Below are positions 1 through 6,510 of a stretch of DNA of 10,362 bases, one piece after another. Each line of letters begins with the position of its first letter. The stretch's first letter is position 1. Source of the DNA: Chlamydiota bacterium (GTDB lineage: Bacteria > Chlamydiota > Chlamydiia > Chlamydiales > Rhabdochlamydiaceae); contig JAAKFB010000049.1 of assembly GCA_011065235.1 (NCBI GenBank), positions 1-10,362 on the forward strand, given 5' to 3'. The position numbers were made by a program, and so were the translations under genes. The notes below the pieces were generated by a model. The model was not told the DNA's origin. It saw only the letters and a program-made list of their open reading frames with translations, and searched no databases.

Positions 1-1188
1 TTTGTAAGGGCGTTTTCTATTAGGGTCTTTGTATCTCAAGCGGATGGCTGCCGCAAACAACAAAAGGTACATGATCAAATAGAGCATCACGGTGAGGTCC
101 GTTAAGAGAAAAAAGGCACTGCTCACTGTGGGAGTGACGAGATAAGTTAGAGAAATGATGGAAATCACAATTCCCTGAACGATCAGGATATGAGAGGGAA
201 CTCCCCGTTTGTTTGCATGAGAGAGAACTGGGGGGAGGAGTCCCAATTTAGACGTGGCGAACATCCCTTTACTGGGCCCTACAATCCAAGCAGCCACACC
301 CCCGACTGCGCCATAAGCGATAAACAGTCCCAGAATGGGAAGGAGCCATCGGATTCCAAAACCATCCAATAATTGCCCAAAGGCCTGCATAATCCCTGCC
401 GTCAAACTGATATCCTCTGCAGGAATCACGGCAGCTACCGCGAGGGATCCGAGAAAGAACACCCCAAAAATGATCACAACAGAGAGTAGAATTGCCAGTG
501 GAAAAGAGCGACGGGGGTTTTTAACCTCTTTCACGTGGACCGCATTGACTTCCATTCCCGCAAAGAGAAGAATAATTCCAGCTAGGAGAGTGAGATTCGA
601 AAAATTTGAAAAATTCGGAATAAAATTATTTCCACTTGTTGCAAACTGAAGAGGTTTTCCCATCCCCCACCAAATCAAACCGAGCACAATAATTAGAACA
701 CCGGGCAAAATCGTTCCGAGAAGAACCCCTGAGCTCGAAAGCCAACCCGCAGCCCCCATGCCCCGTAGGTTAATGAATGTCGATCCCCAATAAATGACCA
801 AGATCACCCCAATATTGTATAGAGGATTCTCTGCTAACTCAGGCATTTCGAAAAGGTAAGCGAGTGCACCTGCTGCAAATGCGAGCACAGTAGGATACCA
901 AAAAATGTTTTGAGACCATTGGAGCCAAATGGCTGTAAACCCGGTTTTTTCTCCAAACGCTTCTGTCACCCAGCGAAATACACCCCCTTCTTCTTCCCAC
1001 GCAGTGGCAAGTTCGGCAGAGACAAGCGCAGTGGGAATCAAAAAGATGATGAGAGCGAATAGTAGATAAAAAACAAGAGAGAATCCCTCCTTTGCCATGA
1101 GTGGCAATCCTCGCAGACTTAAGACGATTGCTACATTCATCATGGCTAATAAAAAGACGGTGAGCATTTTTTTTCGCTTTTTTTTCAT
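1..1188 (-). CDS. GadC-like APC-family amino-acid antiporter, 3' end outside window
   Basis: An open frame of 396 codons runs without a stop from the ATG at 1188 to the left edge, so the C-terminus is missing. It reads as a polytopic membrane protein with many hydrophobic segments and the family layout of the APC superfamily. Motifs resembling E. coli GadC (glutamate/GABA antiporter) include EEEGGVFRWV at residues 66-74, GMEVNAVHVKEVKNPRRSFP at 211-230, and AWIVGPSKGM at 300-309. GadC is about 510 residues, so roughly 100 are lost. By family it would exchange an amino acid for its decarboxylation product, or simply import amino acids, across the inner membrane; the substrate cannot be read from sequence. 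A GGAG about 11 bases upstream supports the 1188 start; an internal Met at codon 8 is the alternative. The gene is transcribed away from the glycosylation genes and is probably unrelated to them. Confidence 0.9.
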   Translation of the reverse strand, partial: MKKKRKKMLTVFLLAMMNVAIVLSLRGLPLMAKEGFSLVFYLLFALIIFLIPTALVSAELATAWEEEGGVFRWVTEAFGEKTGFTAIWLQWSQNIFWYPTVLAFAAGALAYLFEMPELAENPLYNIGVILVIYWGSTFINLRGMGAAGWLSSSGVLLGTILPGVLIIVLGLIWWGMGKPLQFATSGNNFIPNFSNFSNLTLLAGIILLFAGMEVNAVHVKEVKNPRRSFPLAILLSVVIIFGVFFLGSLAVAAVIPAEDISLTAGIMQAFGQLLDGFGIRWLLPILGLFIAYGAVGGVAAWIVGPSKGMFATSKLGLLPPVLSHANKRGVPSHILIVQGIVISIISLTYLVTPTVSSAFFLLTDLTVMLYLIMYLLLFAAAIRLRYKDPNRKRPYK

Positions 1189-1220
1189 GACAAGTATTTC
1201 TCCATAGTCTTAATATCTTT

Positions 1221-1249
1221 TGTTTAAATACCTTCTCTAAAATTGTCAA
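1221..1249 (-). promoter_or_regulatory. Candidate sigma-70 promoter for the antiporter gene
   Basis: Read on the minus strand, a perfect TTGACA (1249-1244) is followed by a 17-base spacer and a weak TAAACA (1226-1221). The predicted start would leave a short leader of about 25 bases that contains the GGAG ribosome site before the ATG at 1188. The -35 box is strong and the -10 box poor, so this is only a candidate. Confidence 0.35.
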
Positions 1250-1259
1250 ATAGGAGTGG

Positions 1260-1417
1260 ACCTATCCTAATAAATTTTCTAGGGAGATCCAATGAAGTTT
1301 GATTCAGATTTTTTGAAAATTTTTGCAGGCAATATTAAGCAATATTGCCAAAAAAATTTGCAAAATAGATGGAAAGAAATTCGCAGGAGATCCCCTAGCA
1401 AATTTATTAGGATAGGT
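1260..1417. repeat. 158-bp imperfect palindrome with 25-bp inverted ends (MITE-like)
   Basis: The left arm at 1260-1284 and the right arm at 1393-1417 are inverted copies matching at 24 of 25 positions (18 perfect pairs, one T/C mismatch, then 6 pairs). Both arms contain cctatcctaataaattt. The element is symmetric about 1338.5, and a perfect 9-bp inverted repeat sits exactly at that centre. The DNA between is A/T-rich and partly self-complementary with small offsets. It lies between divergent genes, and the right end is 5 bases from the ribosome site of the gene at 1434. No coding capacity and no clear target-site duplication were seen. It could be a miniature inverted-repeat transposable element, a folded RNA, or a protein-binding palindrome. 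Confidence 0.75.
1328..1349. repeat. Central hairpin of the 158-bp palindrome
   Basis: ggcaatatt and aatattgcc form a perfect 9-bp inverted repeat around a 4-base loop (aagc). Its centre coincides with the centre of the larger palindrome, so the two belong to one structure. No T-run follows directly on the plus strand (an A-run follows instead), so on that strand it does not look like an intrinsic terminator. Confidence 0.7.
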
Positions 1418-1433
1418 TCATAGGGGGTGAACA

Positions 1434-2231
1434 ATGAGATACAGACTTTTATTCCTCTTACTCGTGGCTCTTGTCACGGGTTGGGTAGTATTTCATAAGC
1501 CAATGCAAGTCGTCCGTTTTTGCCCCTTTGACGAAGCGCAAATCCAAGAACATTACACACCCATGGATTTCGTCAATTTTTATCAGCGATTATCAAAGAA
1601 GAAATGGCGCCTGCTCAACCGCCTCTACAAAACCCATCTCGAAGGGAGACGGCGTGCACACAAACACCACCGGATTCCCAAAATCATCCACCAGATCTAC
1701 TTAGAAGGATCCGTCCCTGAGCCCCTCAGAAAAATCCAAGCTACCTGGAAGGAAAAGCATCCAAAATGGGAATACCATCTCTGGACAGAAGAGGAAATCC
1801 AGATTCTCTATTTGCAAAATCGCCCTCTCTATGAAATGACTAAAAATGCTAAGCAGAAATCGGAAATTCTGCGTTATGAAATCCTCTACCAATTTGGCGG
1901 TGTATTTGTGGAGAACACTCTGGAATGTCTCAAATCGCTTGACATCTTCAATGATAATTGTGATTTCTATGCCGGGATTACCGATCAAATCCGCTCTCCA
2001 CGCATTTCGAGCAAATTGATTGGCACCATCCCCAATCACAGATTGATGCGCAAATGCATTCAGGAATTGAGAGCGAATCCCCCTACTTTTGGCTCAACGC
2101 TTCTCACTCGCTGTTTCTTTCACACCGTAAAGAAAAGCAACCCTGAGACTAATGTGGCCCTTCCAGCGAGCTTTTTCTATCCCAAGCTCCTGAATTCCAT
2201 TCAGGAAAACACATATGTCTTACCTCACTGA
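1434..2231 (+). CDS. Membrane-anchored Gly_transf_sug-type glycosyltransferase with altered DXD
   Basis: This 265-residue protein begins with a short basic stretch and a hydrophobic segment (residues 5-20) without a clear cleavage site, so a signal anchor is likely. The catalytic part resembles the DXD-sugar-binding family (PF04488, relatives of yeast Och1): IPKIIHQIYLEG at 81-92, PKWEYHLWTEEEI at 110-122, and KSEILRYEILYQFGG at 142-156. At the place of the usual metal-binding Asp-X-Asp it has E160-N161-T162 (GGVFVENTLECLKSLD), and the preceding Ser-Asp is Ser-Glu. LPASFFYP at 243-250 matches the family's late motif, but the protein ends 15 residues later at TYVLPH, where relatives often carry an HHW..SW tail. 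Activity is therefore uncertain. A GGGGGTG at 1422-1428 gives a good ribosome site. Its 3' end overlaps the convergent gene by 7 bases. Donor and acceptor are unknown. Confidence 0.82.
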   Translation: MRYRLLFLLLVALVTGWVVFHKPMQVVRFCPFDEAQIQEHYTPMDFVNFYQRLSKKKWRLLNRLYKTHLEGRRRAHKHHRIPKIIHQIYLEGSVPEPLRKIQATWKEKHPKWEYHLWTEEEIQILYLQNRPLYEMTKNAKQKSEILRYEILYQFGGVFVENTLECLKSLDIFNDNCDFYAGITDQIRSPRISSKLIGTIPNHRLMRKCIQELRANPPTFGSTLLTRCFFHTVKKSNPETNVALPASFFYPKLLNSIQENTYVLPH

Positions 2232-3385
2232 TTAGACGGCTCTAGCTTAGATTTTGCCCACCAGATGTTACTCTCACCACACTCGCGTACATTGGCTGGC
2301 AGATGAGGATTTAAGAGCATTTCTCGAGCGAGTTTTAAACACTCTGCATATTTCTCTATCCAATAGGCACAAACCGATCGTTCCATCAATAAGCCATACT
2401 CATAGACCCACGTCTCTACAAACAAGATATCATTGGGACGAGGGAGGGATGCGGCATGACTTGCAACTAAATATCCCATGAGATAATTACTTTGATCACG
2501 AAAAAAATGGGCTAAACGGTAGAGCGGCTCTGCGCGAGTGGGACGATATTGAAAAGCCTCTGTATAACTTTGAATGATTGCTATTGGATCTTTTTTAAGA
2601 TCTTCTTGCAACACTCCGATCTGGTATTTCGACCAAAAAACCTCTTGATCCCAGCCCCCCATCTCCGCTCTTTTTTGATAGTTTTCCAGAGCAAGCTCTT
2701 TCTCGCCCGCGTCTCGATAGCTTTGTGCTAAATAGAAGACATTGCGTGAATTTTCAGGTTCTGTCACCAGAGCTTTTTCCAAGGCACGCGCATCTTTCTT
2801 GTATTTTTCGGGATCGGAGGAACGGGCCCCTTCAGATCGGTAGATATTCACAACCCCTTCCAATGTGCCAGAAGTGGTTGCCATCGGGCTTCCAATATAC
2901 TCATGAACGACGCCCACCCACTTCCAATCGTATGCATTTTTGATCAAATGCGTCCGTTTATAGAGACTTCCCCCATGGTTGATGTTGATATAATAAAAAT
3001 CCTTCTCAAGATACGGCCTGACAAAATCTTCTACATAGGTGAATTCTTCATCTGCATCGATGAAGAGGACATATTCTCCTTTGTTTTTGGCAAGCTGCAA
3101 TGCCTCATTGCGATTGTGTGCAAAATCCACCCATTCTCGTTCATGCAACTCCCCCGGAATCTCCTTCATAAATTCCCGGATCATCTCTTGAGTCCCATCT
3201 GTTGAACCGGTATCGACAATGACCCAATAGTCGATCAATCGTTTGGCAGAGGCCAAGCTTCTCCGGATCACTTTCGTCTCGTTTTTCACGATCATGTTCA
3301 AGCAGATCGTATGCTTTTTCTCTTCTGCATGAACTTGCAAGAGGGCAAAAAAGAAAAAAATGGTCCCGATTCGAAGGCTTTTCAT
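2225..3385 (-). CDS. Exported GT2-TPR glycosyltransferase, copy B
   Basis: This 386-residue protein has a probable Sec signal peptide (residues 1-20, hydrophobic core followed by VHA/EE). A GT-A glycosyltransferase domain of family-2 type follows: TICLNMIVKNE at 26-36, VDTGSTDGT at 57-65, and the metal-binding FIDADEE at 108-114. WKWVGVVHEYIGSP at 154-167 is a conserved acceptor-side motif in this group. From about residue 195 the chain is helical, with TPR-like units (FYLAQSYRDAGEKELALENYQ near 217-237). It would transfer a sugar from a nucleotide donor; the signal peptide implies action outside the cytoplasm. It aligns without gaps with its upstream neighbour over the first 250 residues (71 of 94 identical at residues 21-114, counted by eye), so the pair is a tandem duplication. 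The ATGA overlap with that gene suggests translational coupling. Confidence 0.88.
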   Translation of the reverse strand: MKSLRIGTIFFFFALLQVHAEEKKHTICLNMIVKNETKVIRRSLASAKRLIDYWVIVDTGSTDGTQEMIREFMKEIPGELHEREWVDFAHNRNEALQLAKNKGEYVLFIDADEEFTYVEDFVRPYLEKDFYYININHGGSLYKRTHLIKNAYDWKWVGVVHEYIGSPMATTSGTLEGVVNIYRSEGARSSDPEKYKKDARALEKALVTEPENSRNVFYLAQSYRDAGEKELALENYQKRAEMGGWDQEVFWSKYQIGVLQEDLKKDPIAIIQSYTEAFQYRPTRAEPLYRLAHFFRDQSNYLMGYLVASHAASLPRPNDILFVETWVYEYGLLMERSVCAYWIEKYAECLKLAREMLLNPHLPANVRECGESNIWWAKSKLEPSNQ

Positions 3386-4554
3386 TTCGCGCTTGTTTCT
3401 CCAACGGGATAAAGTTTTGCTAACACAAGTGTTTTTGTCTTTTGGATATGATCTCGGAAATTGTCAGGCAAATGAGGTTTTGTAAGCAACTTACTGCAAG
3501 ACTCCAGAGATTCTTCATAATTTCCAATCCAATAGGTACAAATCGCATGTTCCAAAAGTAAGCCATAATCATAAATCCACTCCTCAACATAACCTTGATC
3601 ATCTGGCACAGGATGCTCTAGCCCCAATGCAGAAAAAATAAAGCCCATGAAAAAATTCCCTTTTTTTCGATAGTGACTGGCAATTTGAAATAAGGGTTCC
3701 ATCCGAGTTGGCCGGCAGAGATAGGCTTCACAGTAACTCTTCGTAAACGTTTCTGTATCATAATCCAAAAGCTGCTGCATCCGGCCTATTTCATATTTTG
3801 CCAAAAAAATCTCTTGATCCCACCCACCCATTTTAACGCGTGCTTCGTACTTTTCCAGCGCTGTCTTAAAATCGTGAGCGTCGCGATAACTTTGTGCTAG
3901 ATAAAATGCACTGCGCGCATCATTTGGATCTTCTTTCAAGGCAGCCTCGAGTATTTGAGCATCCTTCAAAAAAATATCCTTGTCCTGAGAACGACAGCCT
4001 TCCCGCCGAACAACATTCACCACACCTTTCAATGTTTCGACAGTTTTTACCTGTGGGCTTTTAATGTACTCGTGAACAACCCCTATCCATTTCCAATCTA
4101 AATGATTGTTGACTAGTTGAGTCCTTTTATAACTCGAGATTCCATATTCAATGCGAAAAGAATAACAATCTATGTCTAGATAAGGCATGACAAAACCGTC
4201 TGAAAATTTTAGCTCTTCATCGGCATCAATAAACAAAACATAGTCACTTTTTCCCTTCGCAAATTCTAAAGCCTCATTGCGATTATGGGAAAAATTCACC
4301 CAAGGACACTCATGCAATTCCCCTGGCACATCTTTCATAAATTCTCGAATGATGTCTTGGGTTCCATCGGAAGATCCTGTATCGACAATCACCCAATAAT
4401 CAATATAGGGCCCTACAGAAGCTAAACATCTTCGAATCACCTTGCTTTCATTTTTGACAATCATATTGAGACAAATCGTTTGTTTTTGCTCAGCAAATGC
4501 AGCAAGTGTCCAACAAGACAAGAGCATCAAAAGCCAAAAAAATGGTTTTTTCAT
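3382..4554 (-). CDS. Exported GT2-TPR glycosyltransferase, copy A
   Basis: This 390-residue protein opens with a textbook Sec signal peptide: MKK, a hydrophobic core, and a cut after LAAFA at residue 21. The GT-A domain carries MIVKNE at 31-36, VDTGSSDGT at 57-65, NRNEAL at 91-96 and the DXD site FIDADEE at 108-114; WKWIGVVHEYIKSP lies at 154-167. The C-terminal half has TPR-like helices (AFYLAQSYRDAHDFKTALEK near 216-235). All expected GT2 catalytic features are present, so it should be an active transferase, but in an unexpected compartment. It is the first gene of a two-gene minus-strand operon. An AGGAGT six bases before the ATG is a strong ribosome site. The 64-base gap to the divergent barrel gene probably holds promoters for both directions. 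Sugar and target are unknown. Confidence 0.9.
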   Translation of the reverse strand: MKKPFFWLLMLLSCWTLAAFAEQKQTICLNMIVKNESKVIRRCLASVGPYIDYWVIVDTGSSDGTQDIIREFMKDVPGELHECPWVNFSHNRNEALEFAKGKSDYVLFIDADEELKFSDGFVMPYLDIDCYSFRIEYGISSYKRTQLVNNHLDWKWIGVVHEYIKSPQVKTVETLKGVVNVVRREGCRSQDKDIFLKDAQILEAALKEDPNDARSAFYLAQSYRDAHDFKTALEKYEARVKMGGWDQEIFLAKYEIGRMQQLLDYDTETFTKSYCEAYLCRPTRMEPLFQIASHYRKKGNFFMGFIFSALGLEHPVPDDQGYVEEWIYDYGLLLEHAICTYWIGNYEESLESCSKLLTKPHLPDNFRDHIQKTKTLVLAKLYPVGETSAK

Positions 4555-4589
4555 TGCGGTACTCCTAAGAAATAAAAAGATCCTTTCAA

Positions 4590-4618
4590 AAAATATTGCC
4601 GATTAGGTATACCGTAAA
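4590..4618 (-). promoter_or_regulatory. Candidate promoter for the GT2-TPR operon
   Basis: On the minus strand TTTACG (4618-4613), a 17-base spacer and TATTTT (4595-4590) form a sigma-70-like pair, each matching the consensus at four of six positions. The leader to the ATG at 4554 would be about 30 bases and includes AGGAGT at 4566-4561. The gap is shared with the divergent gene at 4619. Confidence 0.33.
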
Positions 4619-5503
4619 ATGATTTATACTGCAAATTTCATGATTCGTGGGCACACCAAAAAATATAGTTTTCTTCTTAGAAACGCTTCTATTTGCATAG
4701 CAAGCGTTCACCTCCATGCACAAACCGAAGAGGTCTCTTCAGTCTGTTCTACAGCCACTCTGCGCCATATCGATTATCGCGGAGTCGGATATGATACAGG
4801 TTATACAACATTAGAAGGTCTATACTTCCCAGCCCGCAACACAAACCCCGTGTGGCCCTTTATCGATTTAAGGGTTCATGGATTCAATGATAATGAGTGG
4901 GCTGCCAACGCTGGTGTGGGAATGAGATTGAATATGGAGGACTCATTAAAAGTTTACGGAGTTAACGGCTACATCGACTATCGCTCAGATCACAATAGAG
5001 ACTTTCATTTCTTTCAAGGGGGATTCGGTGTCGAACGTCTGGGAGAGCACTGGGAAATTCGCATCAATGGATATCTTCCTATAACAAAAAAAAAGAGCAT
5101 CCTAAATTGTGATTTCGATTTCCCCGGAGACTTTTTTGTTGGTAGGAACAAATACCGTGGACCCTTTGCTGGAGTCAATGGCGAACTTGGATACATTGCA
5201 AGGTTCAGGCGCTTTGAATTCTACGGAGGAATTGGCCCCTATTACTACGCAGGATCTACATGTACCCAGCCCATGGGCGGCAAGCTAAGGGTAAATATGA
5301 AATGGCGCAGGTACATCACTCTTGAAGGGATCCTCACACATGACAATGTCTTTAAAACACGCGCCCAAGGACAAATTGCATTGCACCTCCCTTTTGGATG
5401 TGACCCTCGAAGAGGACTTAAACAATCGATTCTTTCTAGACCCGTTTACCGCAATGAAATCATCGTGTTGGATACATTCTGCAAATGGGAAACCAATTTT
5501 TAA
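4619..5503 (+). CDS. Probable outer-membrane beta-barrel, inverse-autotransporter-like
   Basis: This 294-residue protein alternates polar and aromatic/hydrophobic residues in a way typical of a transmembrane beta-barrel. Segments such as WPFIDLRVHGFNDNEWAANA (79-98), YGVNGYIDYRSDHNRDFHFF (113-132) and WEIRINGYLP (145-154) resemble the beta-domain of inverse autotransporters (intimin/invasin type, PF11924). The end RPVYRNEIIVL (274-284) resembles the segment that follows the barrel in that family. No passenger domain follows, so it is a bare barrel. The N-terminal leader (to HLHA at residue 34) is a poor signal peptide with several polar residues in its core; the start could be the Met at residue 8 (4640). 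A stop codon just upstream in frame rules out a longer form. It lies 80 bases before the collagen-like gene and could help place it on the surface (inference). Confidence 0.68.
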   Translation: MIYTANFMIRGHTKKYSFLLRNASICIASVHLHAQTEEVSSVCSTATLRHIDYRGVGYDTGYTTLEGLYFPARNTNPVWPFIDLRVHGFNDNEWAANAGVGMRLNMEDSLKVYGVNGYIDYRSDHNRDFHFFQGGFGVERLGEHWEIRINGYLPITKKKSILNCDFDFPGDFFVGRNKYRGPFAGVNGELGYIARFRRFEFYGGIGPYYYAGSTCTQPMGGKLRVNMKWRRYITLEGILTHDNVFKTRAQGQIALHLPFGCDPRRGLKQSILSRPVYRNEIIVLDTFCKWETNF

Positions 5504-5537
5504 TGATTCCAAAAAATGTTGATCTGTGTAAAATTTC

Positions 5538-5565
5538 TTGAAATAGATCGCACTCAAAATTAAAT
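5538..5565 (+). promoter_or_regulatory. Candidate promoter for the collagen-like gene
   Basis: TTGAAA (5538-5543), a 16-base spacer and TTAAAT (5560-5565) sit in the 80-base gap before the ATG at 5584. The leader would be very short but contains GGGGAG at 5575-5580, only 3 bases from the ATG. No terminator was seen between the barrel gene and this one, so read-through from upstream is also possible. Confidence 0.33.
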
Positions 5566-5583
5566 CTCTGCCGTGGGGAGCAT

Positions 5584-6465
5584 ATGAAACGTTTAATTTT
5601 TGCAATATTCCTCCTAACAATCTTCTTCCCTTTTTCAATCAGGGTTTTTGCAGATAATTGCGAAGCTCCAAAGCAAGGTCCTCCCGGGCCTCCTGGGCCT
5701 GCAGGGCCTACGGGTTCCGGTGGAACCCAAACAGGACCGACTGGAGCAACTGGAGCTGCTGGAGGTCCAACTGGACCAACCGGACCAGTAGGTCCAGCAG
5801 GACCCACGGGGGCAACAGGTGCAACAGGATCTGGAGCGACAGGTGCAACAGGATCTGGAGCGACAGGAGCGACAGGGCCTACTGGCGCTACTGGCGCTAC
5901 TGGTTCTGACGGAGCAACCGGAGCGACGGGATCAGGGGCCACCGGCCCTACAGGTGCCACTGGTGCGACAGGTGCATGTGACTGCGATTGCCAATTTGCC
6001 TTTACGTACAGTACGACGTTTAGTACGGGGGTAACAGCCATCCCTTCAGGCGCCACACTTGCCTTTACTGAATCCCTAACATTGCCAGGAGACGTCACCT
6101 CTCTTTCTTATCAAACATCGGGATCAGACGTTTTAGGAGTCAATGTTTTGGAAACGGGATTTTATGAAGCCACTGTATCTCTATCATTTGATGACACGGA
6201 TAATGCCTTTGCTGTACTGATGCTAGATGGAGTTACCATTGCAGGAGCTATCCTGGATGCACGAGTCATAGGATTCGCTACCATTTCTGCCATCTTTGAA
6301 GTTTCTACAACGGGTGTCTTGCAAGTTGTAAATAATTCTACTAGAACTTTTGATTTGGCTATACAAAACACACAGGCAGGCGTTTATTCTTCCCTTATCG
6401 TCAGAAGGCTATGCGATATATCTGATCCTTTGATGCGTGCGCGCGTATGTCCCACATGCAGATAA
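5584..6465 (+). CDS. Secreted collagen-like protein with BclA-like C-terminal domain
   Basis: This 293-residue protein starts with a clear Sec signal peptide (cut after RVFA, residue 23). A collagen-like Gly-X-Y stretch covers residues 32-130, first GPPGPPGPAGPT and then mostly GPT and GAT triplets. It is followed by CDCDC (132-136), a domain of about 140 residues rich in predicted beta strands, and a tail ending CPTCR. The order collagen stretch then beta domain resembles BclA of the Bacillus exosporium, whose C-terminal part is a TNF/C1q-like jelly roll that trimerises; homology of this C-terminal domain is inferred from layout and strand pattern only. The triplet region has about 23 Thr and no Lys, so any sugars would be O-linked to Thr rather than hydroxylysine. 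It begins an operon-like run with the epimerase and two glycosyltransferases, which makes it the likely acceptor. Confidence 0.9.
   Translation: MKRLIFAIFLLTIFFPFSIRVFADNCEAPKQGPPGPPGPAGPTGSGGTQTGPTGATGAAGGPTGPTGPVGPAGPTGATGATGSGATGATGSGATGATGPTGATGATGSDGATGATGSGATGPTGATGATGACDCDCQFAFTYSTTFSTGVTAIPSGATLAFTESLTLPGDVTSLSYQTSGSDVLGVNVLETGFYEATVSLSFDDTDNAFAVLMLDGVTIAGAILDARVIGFATISAIFEVSTTGVLQVVNNSTRTFDLAIQNTQAGVYSSLIVRRLCDISDPLMRARVCPTCR
5677..5973 (+). repeat. Collagen-like Gly-X-Y coding repeat
   Basis: About 33 triplets encode Gly-X-Y, with Thr dominant at position Y and Ala or Pro at X. The register is broken several times: GSGGTQT near residues 44-50, an extra Gly at GAAGG (57-61), and GSG steps lacking one residue (82-84, 90-92, 117-119). 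Such short breaks are known in non-fibrillar collagens, where they add flexibility. The DNA is much richer in G and C than the surrounding genes because of the glycine codons. Confidence 0.9.
5821..5868 (+). repeat. 24-bp tandem repeat, two copies, in the collagen region
   Basis: Two adjacent 24-bp units (5821-5844 and 5845-5868) match at 23 of 24 bases, the last base differing. Each encodes ATGSGATG. Being a multiple of three, gain or loss of a unit keeps the frame, so the collagen length could vary between strains. Shorter partial copies of the same words continue downstream. Confidence 0.85.
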
Positions 6466-6510
6466 AAACTCTTCATTTCATCTCAGATTTTTTGTAGAAT
6501 TTCCCTTTGT

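Noticed and set aside
335..649. A 104-codon plus-strand frame
   Set aside because: It lies antisense to transmembrane segments of the antiporter and has no ribosome site or family features.
839..1249. A 136-codon minus-strand frame upstream of and inside the antiporter
   Set aside because: It overlaps the antiporter gene in another frame, gives a Cys/His/Arg-rich product without recognisable motifs, and the antiporter frame is continuous to the window edge.
1260..1417. The palindrome as a rho-independent terminator
   Set aside because: It lies between the 5' ends of divergent genes, where no terminator is needed, and its arms are too long and A/T-rich for a typical one.
2225..2231. A frameshift joining the gene at 1434 to downstream sequence
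   Set aside because: The sequence after its stop is the in-frame, paralogue-supported C-terminus of the convergent glycosyltransferase, so no continuation is visible.
5821..5973. Short repeats as a CRISPR array
   Set aside because: The units are adjacent coding triplets without spacers, in frame with the collagen-like protein.
5460..6098. A 212-codon minus-strand open frame rich in Val-Ala-Pro
   Set aside because: It is the antisense image of the Gly-X-Y codons; the plus-strand frame has a signal peptide, good collagen triplets and a C-terminal domain.
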